Part shown: positions 42,938-52,703 of the stretch, in pieces
Layout: each line of letters starts with the position of its first letter
Numbering within the stretch: the stretch's first letter is position 1
Assembly: GCA_030445745.1 (NCBI GenBank)
Contig: JASUTE010000008.1
Coordinates: 1 to 63,442, forward strand
Length of the DNA stretch: 63,442 nucleotides
Source of the DNA: Candidatus Cloacimonadota bacterium
GTDB lineage: Bacteria > Cloacimonadota > Cloacimonadia > Cloacimonadales > TCS61
Direction: 5' to 3'
Position numbers and translations under genes: made by a program
Notes under the pieces: model-generated
Database searches by the model: none
The model's input: the letters and a program-made list of their open reading frames with translations, nothing else
What the model was told of the DNA's origin: nothing

Positions 42938-43013
42938 TGGTGGAGCATAGCGGGCTCGAACCGCTGACCTCCACACTGCCAGTGTGGCGCTCTCCCAGCT
43001 GAGCTAATGCCCC
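42938..43013 (-). tRNA. tRNA-Ala(GGC)
   Basis: A complete cloverleaf on the minus strand with CCA encoded at 42,938-42,940. The acceptor arm is GGGGCAT / ATGCTCC (one G-T pair), the D arm GCTCAGCTGGGAGAGC, the anticodon loop CTGGCAG with anticodon GGC, and the T loop GGTTCGAGCC. Its 3' end faces the accessory region. Confidence 0.95.
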
Positions 43014-43121
43014 ACATCTATTTTCCTAAATTCCAAATCGACTCCACACCGTCAAGTAATTTTGTAAAATTACCACCACTAATTGGCTACCGGCAAAATA
43101 TCTTGACACCTCTGGATTTAT

Positions 43122-43150
43122 TTTGACTTTTGCAAACAGGCATTTAAATA
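43122..43150 (+). promoter_or_regulatory. Possible promoter of the rho operon
   Basis: TTGACT (43,122-43,127) and TAAATA (43,145-43,150) are 17 bases apart, about 45 bases before rho. Another TTGACA at 43,103 lacks a good -10. Sequence match only. Confidence 0.35.
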
Positions 43151-43193
43151 AATAAAGAAATAATATGATTTTACAATTACAGAAGGAGAATCT

Positions 43194-44459
43194 ATGAACA
43201 GAAATAATCTCCCTGACCTTTTTAAAATGAAGGTTACGGAATTACAAAAATTAGCTAAAGAGATGGAAATCACCGAATTAAGCGGCCTCAGCAAAGCTGA
43301 ACTTATTCAAAAAATATTCGAGATGAAAGCTACCCAGGAAGGCCTGGCTTACGTTAGTGGTTGTTTGGAAGTTACAGACGACGGCTACGGCTTTTTACGC
43401 TTTGCTGAAAATAACTACACGCACGGGCGCAACGACATCTATGTTTCCAGCTCCCAGATCAAAAAATTTGGTTTAAAAAAAGGGCATGTGGTCTCGGGCC
43501 CGGCTCGCGCCCCCAAAGAAGATGAAAAATACTTTGCACTTATCCGTGTGAACTCGGTAAATAACGACAGCCCCGCTAAATTAAAGCAAATTAAACAATT
43601 CGACAAACTTACTCCCTACTATCCCGAAGAAAGGTTAAATCTGGAAACTGATCCCAAAGATATGTCCACTCGTATTATCAACCTGTTCACACCTATTGGA
43701 AAAGGACAAAGAGGGCTGATAGTTGCAGCGCCTAGAACCGGTAAAACCGTTCTGATGCAAAAAATTGCTAATGCCATCCTTACCAATCATTCAGAAGTTT
43801 ATGTAATAGTGCTTTTGGTAGATGAACGCCCTGAAGAAGTTACAGAGATGAGGAGAATATTGCTTCCCAATAATTCGGAAGTGATCAGCTCTACTTTCGA
43901 TGAAACACCTCGCAACCATATTCAAGTGGCTACCATGGCTTTGGAAAAAGCTAAAAGAATGGTGGAATTAGGAAAAGATGTTGTAATCATGCTAGATAGC
44001 ATCACCCGTCTGGCCCGCGCCTACAACATGACAGCACCTTCCAGTGGTAAAGTGCTCTCTGGTGGTATCGATTCCAATTCGCTGCATAAACCCAAAAAAT
44101 TTTTTGGAGCAGCTAGAAATACTTTGGAAAAAGGCAGTTTAACAATTCTTGCTACCGCTTTGGTAGATACTGGCAGCCGTATGGACCAGGTGATCTTTGA
44201 GGAATTCAAAGGAACCGGTAACATGGAACTGGTGCTAGACCGCAACATAAGCGATCTGCGCATGTACCCGGCTGTAGATTTGGTAAAATCGGGAACACGC
44301 CGCGAAGAGTTGCTGCTTAGCGAAAATGAACGCAACCGCATGTTTATATTGCGTAAATTCCTTAAAAATATGAGCCCGATAGATGGTATCGAGATGCTGC
44401 GCAACAAGATGTCCACTACCGAAAGTAACGCTGAATTCTTAAAATTAATGAGTCAATAG
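43194..44459 (+). CDS. rho: Transcription termination factor Rho
   Basis: A 421-residue hexameric RNA helicase that releases RNA from RNA polymerase. The N-terminal helical domain is [14 protein letters not shown], with the SAP-like [11 protein letters not shown]. The RNA-binding cold-shock domain follows ([19 protein letters not shown]), then Walker A APRTGKT (about residues 180-186), [11 protein letters not shown], and the R-loop and Q-loop segments. Length and motifs are standard. The ribosome site AGAAGGAG is well placed. The U32 peptidase gene begins directly behind the stop, so the two genes are cotranscribed, and the downstream SPOR and mutS genes follow with minimal spacing. Confidence 0.97.
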   Translation: MNRNNLPDLFKMKVTELQKLAKEMEITELSGLSKAELIQKIFEMKATQEGLAYVSGCLEVTDDGYGFLRFAENNYTHGRNDIYVSSSQIKKFGLKKGHVVSGPARAPKEDEKYFALIRVNSVNNDSPAKLKQIKQFDKLTPYYPEERLNLETDPKDMSTRIINLFTPIGKGQRGLIVAAPRTGKTVLMQKIANAILTNHSEVYVIVLLVDERPEEVTEMRRILLPNNSEVISSTFDETPRNHIQVATMALEKAKRMVELGKDVVIMLDSITRLARAYNMTAPSSGKVLSGGIDSNSLHKPKKFFGAARNTLEKGSLTILATALVDTGSRMDQVIFEEFKGTGNMELVLDRNISDLRMYPAVDLVKSGTRREELLLSENERNRMFILRKFLKNMSPIDGIEMLRNKMSTTESNAEFLKLMSQ

Positions 44460-45656
44460 ATGGAAGTTCTTGCTCCCGCTGGCAGTTTTGAAAAGCTGAA
44501 ATATGCTGTTCAATATGGTGCAGATGCTGTATATGCTGCTGGCAAACAGTTTGGTTTGCGCGCTCAGAGCACCAATTTTTCCAAGGAAGAATTGCAGCAG
44601 GCAGTGCAATTTTGCCACAACCAGGGCGTAAAACTATACATCACAGTAAATATTTACGCTCACAATAGCCATATTCAGCCACTGCAAGAATATCTGAAAT
44701 TCTTGCACAAAATTGATGTAGATGCGGTAATAGTTTCCGATGTGGCTGTAGCTCAGCTTATTAAAACCGAGATTCCAGAGCTGAATTTCCATGTAAGCAC
44801 TCAGGCAAATGTTACTTCCTGGAAAAGTGTAGAATTTTGGCAAAATTTTGGTGCTAAACGAATAATTTTAGCACGCGAGCTAACCCTGGCGGAGATCATA
44901 GAAATACGCCAACACTGCCCTCAGATAGAATTGGAAATGTTCGTGCACGGCGCAATGTGCATGGCCTATTCTGGCCGCTGTTTATTAAGCGCTTATTTAA
45001 ATAATCGCAGTGCCAATTTAGGCAATTGCTCTCAACCCTGCCGCTGGCGATATGCTCTTACCGAAGCAACTCGTCCCGGCCAATATTTCCCAATAGAAGA
45101 AGATGAAAACGGAACTTATATCTTGAATTCCAAAGATTTGTGCCTGTTCAATCGTCTACCCGAAATCCAAAAAGCAGGTATAGACAGCATCAAGATCGAA
45201 GGCCGCATGAAAAGTGTGCACTACACCGCAACTTTAACTAGAGCTTATCGCACAGCTATGAACTTCGTGGAAAAAGGTGAACCTATTCCAGATGAACTGA
45301 AGCAGGAACTCTACAAAATAAGTCACCGCTTTTACACAGAAGCATTTTTCGATGAATTCAACTCGCAAAATACTCAATACTACCCCAGCTCAGCTTATAT
45401 CCGGCAATTCCAATTTTTGGGAATTATTGAAAAAGTTCAAGATAATATTGCTTATGTGCAGGTAAAGGCCAAGTTCAAAGTCGGCGAAACCATTGAGATA
45501 ATTTTCCCTGACTGGGAAACAGACATCCTGTTCAAAGTTGATAAAATCTTGGATGAAGAAGATAATCCGGTAGTGTATACTAAACCAAACACTATTGTAA
45601 AATTGAATTTGGGAAAACCAATTCCACCCTTTGGAATATTACGAAAAAAAATATGA
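44460..45656 (+). CDS. U32-family peptidase/tRNA hydroxylation protein
   Basis: A 398-residue U32 protein with the typical start MEVLAPAGSFEKL and signature motif: ELEMFVHGAMCMAYSGRCLL, followed by the NLGNCSQPCRW cysteine cluster. The U32 family includes collagenase-like peptidases and the TrhP/RlhA proteins that, with iron-sulfur chemistry, hydroxylate tRNA uridine-34 or rRNA cytidine. The YegQ/TrhP-like length and motif make the tRNA role more likely than proteolysis, but no substrate can be read here. ATG directly follows the rho stop codon; it overlaps the SPOR gene by four bases. Confidence 0.85.
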   Translation: MEVLAPAGSFEKLKYAVQYGADAVYAAGKQFGLRAQSTNFSKEELQQAVQFCHNQGVKLYITVNIYAHNSHIQPLQEYLKFLHKIDVDAVIVSDVAVAQLIKTEIPELNFHVSTQANVTSWKSVEFWQNFGAKRIILARELTLAEIIEIRQHCPQIELEMFVHGAMCMAYSGRCLLSAYLNNRSANLGNCSQPCRWRYALTEATRPGQYFPIEEDENGTYILNSKDLCLFNRLPEIQKAGIDSIKIEGRMKSVHYTATLTRAYRTAMNFVEKGEPIPDELKQELYKISHRFYTEAFFDEFNSQNTQYYPSSAYIRQFQFLGIIEKVQDNIAYVQVKAKFKVGETIEIIFPDWETDILFKVDKILDEEDNPVVYTKPNTIVKLNLGKPIPPFGILRKKI

Positions 45657-46600
45657 AAAATTTAGTTTTAATCTTCAGCATTTTTTTATTTGGAAGCTTG
45701 CTCGCTTCCAGCTCCCAGGAACTTTACTGGCAAGCCAAAAACTCACCCACCAATTTCCAAAAACTCTACATAAAAGCTTTCCAACAAGATCCCGAATCAC
45801 TTTATGCTCAAAAATCTCTGTTGGAACTGGGTAAGCTGGAGCTACTGAACCGCAATTATGAAGCAGCTTTGGAATATTTGAAAAAAGTAACCAATCCCAG
45901 CTTGCAAGATAAAGAATTTTGGTTAGCCAAAACCTATTTCAAACTGGGAAAATATGACTATGCCATTATCTCAGCACAGAATTTCATTTCCGATTCCAAA
46001 GATAACCAGGCCAATTTTAGTAAAATAGAAACTGCCTACTTTTTGCTAGCAGAAAGTTACATTGAAGAAAATCTATATTACAAAGCGCTCAGTAGTTTAG
46101 AATTTTTACGCAAATCTAAATATATTCAGAACAACCTACCTCTACTTCGTTATAAAATAGGTTTTTGCCACGAAAAAATGAAAGATTATGAACAAGCTTT
46201 GCGTGATTATAAAAAACTGAAACAGGATTTTCCTTATCATCAGTACAGCTATTTAGCTGAAGAGAGGTTGATGCAGATGAATCGCGAGAAAGTGATAGAC
46301 ATCGATTTAGAAAATTTCAGCACACTTTCCAATGGCAAGCAACCCAGCAAAGCTGCCACAGGTGAAGGATTAAATGTTTACCTGCAAATAGGAGCTTTCT
46401 CTACCCCTCAACGAGCTGAAGTACAGGGTAAAAAAGCGATGGAATTAGGGTTAAACTTTTCTGTATTTCCCAAAAAAGTTAATGGAAAAACTCTCTACAT
46501 AGTTGCTGTAGGTCCTTTTCAGAATGGAAAATTGAACCAGGCGATAGAGAAATTGAATGCTGCTGGTATAAATTCTTTTGTTATAAAACGGTATGAATAG
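45653..46600 (+). CDS. TPR protein with C-terminal SPOR domain
   Basis: A 315-residue exported protein. The signal peptide covers about residues 1-19. Several TPR-like helix pairs follow (about 35-210; YEAALEYLKKV, ALSSLEFLRKSKY, DYEQALRDYKKLKQDF). A SPOR domain lies at ~240-315 (VYLQIGAFSTPQRAEVQG, YIVAVGPFQNG). SPOR domains bind denuded septal peptidoglycan, so the protein probably acts at division sites in the cell envelope. It starts within the U32 gene (overlap ATGA) and is followed after six bases by mutS. Confidence 0.85.
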   Translation: MKNLVLIFSIFLFGSLLASSSQELYWQAKNSPTNFQKLYIKAFQQDPESLYAQKSLLELGKLELLNRNYEAALEYLKKVTNPSLQDKEFWLAKTYFKLGKYDYAIISAQNFISDSKDNQANFSKIETAYFLLAESYIEENLYYKALSSLEFLRKSKYIQNNLPLLRYKIGFCHEKMKDYEQALRDYKKLKQDFPYHQYSYLAEERLMQMNREKVIDIDLENFSTLSNGKQPSKAATGEGLNVYLQIGAFSTPQRAEVQGKKAMELGLNFSVFPKKVNGKTLYIVAVGPFQNGKLNQAIEKLNAAGINSFVIKRYE

Positions 46601-46606
46601 ATTAAT

Positions 46607-49231
46607 ATGACTGAAAAAGCAAAATTAACCCCGATGTTAAAACAATTTTTGGAGATAAAAAATAAGCACAAAGATAAACTGATCTTGTTTAGGATGGGCG
46701 ATTTTTACGAAACTTTTTTCGATGATGCCAAAGTGGCTTCCAAAATATTGGGAATTACCCTAACTTCGCGTAATAAAAACGTGGAAAACCCGGTTCCACT
46801 GGCTGGATTTCCCTTCCATGCCTTGGAAAATTATCTGGATAAATTAATAAAACAGGGTTTGAAGGTGGTGATCTGCGAGCAAACAGAGGATCCCAAGCAG
46901 GCTAAAGGCTTGGTAAAACGCGACATCGTAGATATTATTACTCCGGGCTCTATTATCGATGGTAAACTGATTGACAAAGCAGATAATAATTTTTTAGCAG
47001 CTATTTATGAAGACAAAGATGAAAAGTTTGGGCTAGCTCTGTTAGATGTTTCCACTGGCGATTTTTTGTTTACCGAAGTAAACTGGGAACAGCTTTTAAA
47101 CGAGCTAATGCGCCTGCAACCAGCAGAAATTATTGTAGAAAATGCAGAAACCAAAGATAAGTTTGGCAACAACTCGTTGAACTACCAACCGGCGATAACT
47201 GTTTTTGAATCTTGGTATTTTGATGTGGAAGAAGCAGAGAAATTACTACTTAAGCAGTTTGGCACTACTTCTTTGGAAGGTTTTGGTGCTGATGACCATC
47301 CTTTGGCTCGCACAGCGGCCGGCATTGCCCTAGCCTATGTAAAATCTTTGAAAAATGAAGACCTGACGCATATAAACAATCTGCGCTACTATTCCCTGGA
47401 AAATTATATGCAATTAGACGAAGTTTCGCGGCGAAATTTGGAGCTTTTGCGCTCGATCCGCTATAACAGCCGTGAAGGAAGTCTTATTTCAGTTTTAGAT
47501 AACACCCAAACTCCCATGGGCTCGCGCCAGCTGACTCAGTGGCTGCTGAATCCGCTTTTGAACCAAAAAGAGATCGAAAGCAGACATGCCGCTGTAGGCT
47601 GCCTGGCCGATAATATTGCCTACACCGAAGACCTGCGCACTATTTTAAACGAAATTGGTGACCTGAGCCGCATTATTAGCAAAGTAGGAACCAAACGCGT
47701 AAACCCGCGTGATTTAATAGCATTACGCAACTATTTGAGTACAGCACCGCAGATAGCTGATATTTTACAAAACTTTGACAATGAGTTATTGCAAAATGCC
47801 CAAAACACTATCGCAGATTATTCCGAAATAATTAACTTAATAAATAAGGCTATTGCAGACGAACCGCCGGTCACCATCACCGAAGGTAATATTATAAAAG
47901 ATAAATACAATGAATATTTAGACGAGCTTCGGGAGATAAGTACCAGCGGTAAAAGCTGGATCGCACGTTTGGAAGATTATGAACGCAAAAAAACTGGTAT
48001 TTCCTCCTTAAAAGTGAATTATAATAAAGTTTTTGGCTACTATATCGAGGTAACCAAAACCCACAAAGATAAAGTACCAGACTATTATACCCGCAAACAG
48101 ACCCTGGTAAATTCAGAGCGCTATATAAGTCCCAAATTAAAGGAATATGAAGCAAAAGTGTTGGGCGCCGAAGAACGTATAAAAAATTTAGAATACGATC
48201 TGTTCTGCAAAATTAGGGAACAACTCTGTAAAAAAGTAGAAGTTATGCAAAAATATGTGCAGGTGGTTTCTGATTTAGATGTATTGGCTAACCTGGCTTA
48301 TATAGCTTATCATAACAACTACTGCCGACCTGTTTTTAGTAAGGACGGAGAAATGCGGATAAAAGCTTGTCGCCATCCCGTAATAGAGAAACTGCTTTCG
48401 GAAGAGGAATTCATTCCCAATGATGTTTATATGAATAACAAGGATAACAAAATAATTCTGCTCACCGGCCCCAATATGGCAGGAAAATCTACTTATTTAC
48501 GACAGATAGGTCTTTTGGTGATTATGGCCCAAATGGGAAGTTTTATACCCGCCGAAGCAGCTGAATTGCCCATCTTTGATAAAGTTTTCACCCGGGTCGG
48601 TGCTTCCGATAATTTGGCGATGGGACAAAGTACATTTTTGGTGGAAATGTTGGAAACAGCCAATATTTTGAACTCTGCTACTCCAGATTCTTTGATACTT
48701 TTGGATGAAATAGGACGCGGCACCAGCACTTTCGATGGGCTTAGCCTGGCGTGGTCTATAGTGGAATATATTCACAATAACAAGCAAATTTCTGCTAAAA
48801 CCTTATTTGCTACCCACTACCACGAGCTTACTGAACTGGAGAACATTTTACCTGGTGTGAAAAACTATAATATTTCGGTGAAAGAGTGGAACGATAAGAT
48901 AATCTTTTTAAGGAAAATAGAGCGCGGTAGCGCCGATCAAAGCTATGGTGTGCAGGTAGCACGTCTGGCTGGTATACCCCAAACTGTAATAAAAAGAGCA
49001 AAAGAGATATTAAAAAATTTGGAAGAACACGAGTTGAGTCCCCAAGGACTTTCAGCTCAAACTAAGCGTAAATTACTGAGTGAAAGTAATCAGATGGATA
49101 TTTTCGATGCAATTTTGGAAAAAGATGAAGCTAAAAACCAGCTTCTGGAAGAAATAAAAAAGATCGATGTAAATAACCTCACTCCTTTGGAAGCCATTCA
49201 AAAATTAGCTGATCTAAAGAGTAAATTGTAA
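46607..49231 (+). CDS. mutS: DNA mismatch repair protein MutS
   Basis: An 874-residue MutS, which recognises mismatches and recruits MutL. The mismatch-binding Phe-X-Glu is in FRMGDFYETF (about residues 25-34). The clamp and lever domains are of normal length. The ATPase has Walker A GPNMAGKST (about residue 623), DEIGRGTSTFDG, and THYHELTEL. The C-terminal helical region is present. The gene overlaps the following DUF523 gene by one base. No mutL is in the window. Confidence 0.97.
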   Translation: MTEKAKLTPMLKQFLEIKNKHKDKLILFRMGDFYETFFDDAKVASKILGITLTSRNKNVENPVPLAGFPFHALENYLDKLIKQGLKVVICEQTEDPKQAKGLVKRDIVDIITPGSIIDGKLIDKADNNFLAAIYEDKDEKFGLALLDVSTGDFLFTEVNWEQLLNELMRLQPAEIIVENAETKDKFGNNSLNYQPAITVFESWYFDVEEAEKLLLKQFGTTSLEGFGADDHPLARTAAGIALAYVKSLKNEDLTHINNLRYYSLENYMQLDEVSRRNLELLRSIRYNSREGSLISVLDNTQTPMGSRQLTQWLLNPLLNQKEIESRHAAVGCLADNIAYTEDLRTILNEIGDLSRIISKVGTKRVNPRDLIALRNYLSTAPQIADILQNFDNELLQNAQNTIADYSEIINLINKAIADEPPVTITEGNIIKDKYNEYLDELREISTSGKSWIARLEDYERKKTGISSLKVNYNKVFGYYIEVTKTHKDKVPDYYTRKQTLVNSERYISPKLKEYEAKVLGAEERIKNLEYDLFCKIREQLCKKVEVMQKYVQVVSDLDVLANLAYIAYHNNYCRPVFSKDGEMRIKACRHPVIEKLLSEEEFIPNDVYMNNKDNKIILLTGPNMAGKSTYLRQIGLLVIMAQMGSFIPAEAAELPIFDKVFTRVGASDNLAMGQSTFLVEMLETANILNSATPDSLILLDEIGRGTSTFDGLSLAWSIVEYIHNNKQISAKTLFATHYHELTELENILPGVKNYNISVKEWNDKIIFLRKIERGSADQSYGVQVARLAGIPQTVIKRAKEILKNLEEHELSPQGLSAQTKRKLLSESNQMDIFDAILEKDEAKNQLLEEIKKIDVNNLTPLEAIQKLADLKSKL

Positions 49232-49665
49232 TGGAAAAATACCTGGTTAGTGCTTGTTTAGCTGGAGTAAACTGTACCTACCGTGGTGATAGCAATTTGC
49301 ATCCCAAAGTAGTAGAATTATTTCAAACAGGGTGTGCTTGGCTGGTTTGCCCCGAACAATTAGGCGGACTGCCTACACCGCGCCCACCAGCAGAAATACT
49401 TGGTAATAAAATTTTGATGAAAGATGGCAGAGATGTTACTAAAAATTTTGTCAGAGGCGCTCAGGAAGCTTTACGGCTGGCAAAATTACTTAATATAAAA
49501 AAAGCGATCTTGAAACAGCGTTCTCCCTCCTGTGGTTATGGACAAATTTACGATGGTTCGCATTCTGGTAAAATAATTGCAGGGATGGGTGTTACTGCCA
49601 CACTACTCCAGGAAAATGGGATCGAAATAATAAGCGAAGACAAATTAAATAGTATTTTCTTGTAG
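49231..49665 (+). CDS. DUF523-family protein
   Basis: A 144-residue protein of the DUF523 family, with the conserved opening LVSACLAGVNCTYRG, VCPEQLGGLPTPRPP, and the cysteine motif LKQRSPSCGYG. Family members are widespread, short and cytoplasmic; the biochemical role is not established. It shares the mutS stop/start base (TAATG) and ends the rho-mutS gene string. A leftward terminator lies 49 bases behind it. Confidence 0.9.
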   Translation: MEKYLVSACLAGVNCTYRGDSNLHPKVVELFQTGCAWLVCPEQLGGLPTPRPPAEILGNKILMKDGRDVTKNFVRGAQEALRLAKLLNIKKAILKQRSPSCGYGQIYDGSHSGKIIAGMGVTATLLQENGIEIISEDKLNSIFL

Positions 49666-49710
49666 AAAATTCAATAATTCTGATAAAAAAGTGGGTTCTA
49701 ATATTAAAAA

Positions 49711-49738
49711 AAAAGGCTGTAAACAAAAGCTACAGCCT
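49711..49738 (-). terminator. Terminator behind the small ribosomal gene (possibly two-way)
   Basis: The stem AGGCTGTA / TACAGCCT has a nine-base loop. On the leftward strand it is followed by nine T. It closes the HU operon. Confidence 0.85.
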
Positions 49739-49764
49739 GGATAAAAGATCTATTTTAAAAGGGA

Positions 49765-49860
49765 TTACTTACCTTTTTTCTTATGACGATTTTTGCGTAG
49801 TCTTTTTTTTCTTTTGTGTTTACTAATTTTATGTCTTTTTTTCTTTTTTCCGCAAGGCAT
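49765..49860 (-). CDS. AURKAIP1/COX24-type small basic ribosomal protein
   Basis: A 31-residue peptide, MPCGKKKKRHKISKHKRKKR followed by LRKNRHKKKGK, of which more than half is Lys or Arg. It matches the short AURKAIP1/COX24-domain proteins (relatives of mitochondrial mS38, near the THX position) annotated in Bacteroidetes and relatives. The ribosome site AGGGAGAAATAG is directly upstream, and the gene lies ten bases behind the HU stop codon, so the two are cotranscribed. It is too short for usual gene callers and would be missed easily. Confidence 0.82.
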   Translation of the reverse strand: MPCGKKKKRHKISKHKRKKRLRKNRHKKKGK

Positions 49861-49870
49861 CTATTTCTCC

Positions 49871-50164
49871 CTATAACATTTCTTGGTTAGATTCATTAAC
49901 AATTTCTTTAAGCGCACGAGAAAACTTAAAGGTTGGAACTACACGTGCCGGCACTTTTACCTTTTCTTCAGTTTTAGGATTACGTCCTATTCTCTCTTTG
50001 CGTTTTTTCAATTTAAAAGTACCAAATCCTCTTATTTCGATGTGTTTTCCATCTTTTAAAGCATCTTTTATAGCTTCCAGAAAACCATCTACTGTAAGAG
50101 CAACATCTTTACGAATAATTCCGGTATCTTGTGAAATTATTTTCACTAAATCTGCTTTTGTCAT
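49871..50164 (-). CDS. HU/IHF-family DNA-binding protein
   Basis: A 97-residue nucleoid protein of the HU family (TKADLVKIISQDTGI, then EIRGFGTFKLKKRKERIGRNPKT, the DNA-binding arm). HU dimers bend and compact DNA. The length is normal. ATG 50,164 is preceded by AGAAGGAGCGATAGACT. The small ribosomal protein follows in the same transcript. The promoter should lie in 50,165-50,300, which is shared with the divergent nucleotidyltransferase gene. Confidence 0.93.
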   Translation of the reverse strand: MTKADLVKIISQDTGIIRKDVALTVDGFLEAIKDALKDGKHIEIRGFGTFKLKKRKERIGRNPKTEEKVKVPARVVPTFKFSRALKEIVNESNQEML

Positions 50165-50380
50165 AGTCTATCGCTCCTTCTTTTTAGTTATTTATTATGT
50201 CCTAAATTAATAGCCCCTTTTTTCTGTCAAGGACTTTCTATGTAACTTAAAGAAATTAAAAAGCTTACAAGGTTAAAAGAATTCCAAACTTCCAATTTTG
50301 AAGTTTTATTGGGAATAATTTATGTTGACGAGTTGATGGTAACTGCAAAAAGAATAGAAAAAATAGAAAAAAGGAATTTT

Positions 50381-51097
50381 ATGAAAGCGATAATTTTAGC
50401 TGCGGGAATGGGTAAAAGGCTACAAGACGTCTCTGGAGGCCTGCCCAAAAGCATAATAAAAGTAGGAGAAAAATCTATTATTCACAATCAGATAGAAAGC
50501 TGTAAAAAAGCTGGTATCGATAAATTTGTGTTTGTTGTTGGCTACAAAGGCAAACAGTTGCAAGAACACATTTTGGAAGTATGTACCACCGAAGAAGCTG
50601 TATTTGTGGAAAATCCAGTTTACGACACTACCAATACCCTCTATTCACTATATTTGTGCCGAGAGCATTTTGATGAAGATTTCATCTATTTTAATGGTGA
50701 TGTAATGTTTCAAAGCAAATTATTAGATTTAATAGTAAAACCGAGTTCCCATTCTCAACTTCTACTGGAAACAAAATCTTGTGCTGAAGAAGAAGTGAAA
50801 ATGGTGGTAGATGAAAACAACCGGGTTGTAGAGATAGGCAAAGAGCTGCCCGTAAGCCGTTGCGCCGGCGAGTTCATTGGAATAGCCAAATTTAATCAAG
50901 ATATTTTACCAGAATTTCAAAAAGCTTTGGAACAGAGCATTGCCATGAACCAGGAAAATAATTACTTCGAATTTGCTGTTGATATTTTAGCAAAAAATGT
51001 CTTTTTGGAAGCTGTTCCTACGCAAGGTATTCCTTGTTTGGAAATAGATTTTCCCGAAGACCTGCAGATGGCGCGCGAAATGTTCAAAAAAGAATGA
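50381..51097 (+). CDS. Sugar/phosphocholine nucleotidyltransferase (LicC-like)
   Basis: A 238-residue nucleotidyltransferase of the NTP_transferase family. The nucleotide loop IILAAGMGKRL (residues 4-14) with LPKSIIKV, the metal-binding FIYFNGDVMF, and a late aspartate in CLEIDFPEDL are present. Short enzymes of this type activate phosphocholine or sugar phosphates for surface polymers. I choose ATG 50,381 because AAGGAATTTT precedes it and the family begins with this strand; an upstream ATG at 50,309 would add 24 unrelated residues. The stop overlaps the next start (ATGA). Confidence 0.82.
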   Translation: MKAIILAAGMGKRLQDVSGGLPKSIIKVGEKSIIHNQIESCKKAGIDKFVFVVGYKGKQLQEHILEVCTTEEAVFVENPVYDTTNTLYSLYLCREHFDEDFIYFNGDVMFQSKLLDLIVKPSSHSQLLLETKSCAEEEVKMVVDENNRVVEIGKELPVSRCAGEFIGIAKFNQDILPEFQKALEQSIAMNQENNYFEFAVDILAKNVFLEAVPTQGIPCLEIDFPEDLQMAREMFKKE

Positions 51098-52701
51098 AAA
51101 AACTGCTGCTGGCGGCTATTAACACTCGCTACACTCATACCAATCTGGCAATTCGTTATCTGCGCAATTATAATTTAGATTTAAACTATCATATCGAGCT
51201 GCTGGAAGTTTCCATTAATCAACAGCGGCAAGAAATCCTAGCTGCTATTGCCAGCCATAAACCAGATTTTCTAGCGCTTTCTGTTTATATTTGGAATTCC
51301 AATTTATGGAGAATGCTTATAAGCGACATAAAAGCCGTTCTCCCTGATTGTATACTAATTTTAGGCGGACCAGAAGCAGGTTATAATGCCGAGAAATGGC
51401 TGCAGGAGTTTCCCGAGATAGATTACATAGTGCAAGGTGATGGCGAGGAAAGTTTACGCTATATTTTAACTCAAAAACCAGATGAAAAAATAATTCTGAA
51501 GCAAAATCCACCTTTTGAGAAGATCCCTTTTCCTTATAATAAAGAAGATTTCCCTGCTATAAAAAATAAATACATCTACTATGAAAGCAGCCGGGGCTGC
51601 CCATTTCATTGCAGTTACTGCCTGTCCTCTAGGAAAGATAAAAGTTTGCAGTATCGCAACTGGACACAAGTGCAAAAAGAGCTTAAATTCTTACTGCAAT
51701 TTAAGCCCAGGATTATAAAATTTGTGGATAGAACTTTTAATGCAAAGCCAGAGTGGGCTCGCCAAATTTGGAAATATCTGCTGAGTAAGGATGTCCCTAC
51801 CAAATTTCATTTTGAGTTGCATCCCAATCTGCTGCAGACAGAAGATTTTGAAATATTAGAGAAAGCCCCAAAAGATAAATTTCAGTTTGAATTGGGCATT
51901 CAAACCACTAATCAAAGAACCCTGAACGCTATTAATAGACCCCAACCCTATGATAGACAAAAAGTTCTACGTTTGATAGAAATGAAAAAATTTCATATCC
52001 ATGTAGACCTGATCGCAGGGTTGCCTTGGGAAGATATTGTTTCGTTCCAAAAATCCTTTAACGAGATTCATAATTTAGGTGCAGAACATTTCCAAATGGG
52101 GTTCTTAAAAGTTCTTCCTGGTACACAGATGGCCGCATCTAGCAGAGAATTCCAACTAGCTTGCCAAAGATTTGCTCCCTACAAAATTTTACAAAATCGT
52201 TGGTTAAGTTATACAGAGTTAAATTTACTTGAACAGATAGAAAGCGTGCAAAATTTACTCTATAATTCTGGTAATTTCAGTACATTTTTGCAATATGCTC
52301 TTCCCTATTTCTCCTCACCTTTCACTTTTTATAGGAATTTAGCTACCAGCTGGCAGAAATTAGCATCCATTCCCCGAAAATGGAAAAAGTTAGCTGCATT
52401 ACTGCTAAAATTCAGCCAAACTGAGTTAACTGAACACCAGGATCTGTTGCTGGATGCTTTACGCTGGGACTGGTGCAAATTGGCTTCCGGCCACTATTAC
52501 CCAGATTTTTTGAACTCCAGTAAATTCCAAAAAGCCAAAAAAGAAGGCTTCAGCTTCCTAAAAAATAATGAACAAATACAACTTAAAGACCTGCGAAGAG
52601 CTATTTTCTTCCAAAAAGAAAGTACTGAATTTACTAAATGTGAAGCAGATGAAATAGTCTGTTTTCTACCATCGGGCTCAATTCACAAAATTTATAAATA
52701 A
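51094..52701 (+). CDS. B12-binding radical SAM protein (DUF4080 type)
   Basis: A 535-residue enzyme. Residues ~1-145 are a cobalamin-binding-like domain (LLAAINTRYTHTNLAIRYL, ILILGGPEAGY). The radical SAM domain has the cluster motif SSRGCPFHCSYC (about residues 168-179) and continues with IIKFVDRTFNA and FELGIQTTNQ. The C-terminal ~150 residues match the DUF4080 extension. The substrate is unknown. I choose ATG 51,094, which overlaps the nucleotidyltransferase stop; starts further upstream lie inside that gene. The gene ends before a two-way terminator shared with the C25 peptidase. Confidence 0.87.
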   Translation: MKKLLLAAINTRYTHTNLAIRYLRNYNLDLNYHIELLEVSINQQRQEILAAIASHKPDFLALSVYIWNSNLWRMLISDIKAVLPDCILILGGPEAGYNAEKWLQEFPEIDYIVQGDGEESLRYILTQKPDEKIILKQNPPFEKIPFPYNKEDFPAIKNKYIYYESSRGCPFHCSYCLSSRKDKSLQYRNWTQVQKELKFLLQFKPRIIKFVDRTFNAKPEWARQIWKYLLSKDVPTKFHFELHPNLLQTEDFEILEKAPKDKFQFELGIQTTNQRTLNAINRPQPYDRQKVLRLIEMKKFHIHVDLIAGLPWEDIVSFQKSFNEIHNLGAEHFQMGFLKVLPGTQMAASSREFQLACQRFAPYKILQNRWLSYTELNLLEQIESVQNLLYNSGNFSTFLQYALPYFSSPFTFYRNLATSWQKLASIPRKWKKLAALLLKFSQTELTEHQDLLLDALRWDWCKLASGHYYPDFLNSSKFQKAKKEGFSFLKNNEQIQLKDLRRAIFFQKESTEFTKCEADEIVCFLPSGSIHKIYK

Positions 52702-52703
52702 AA

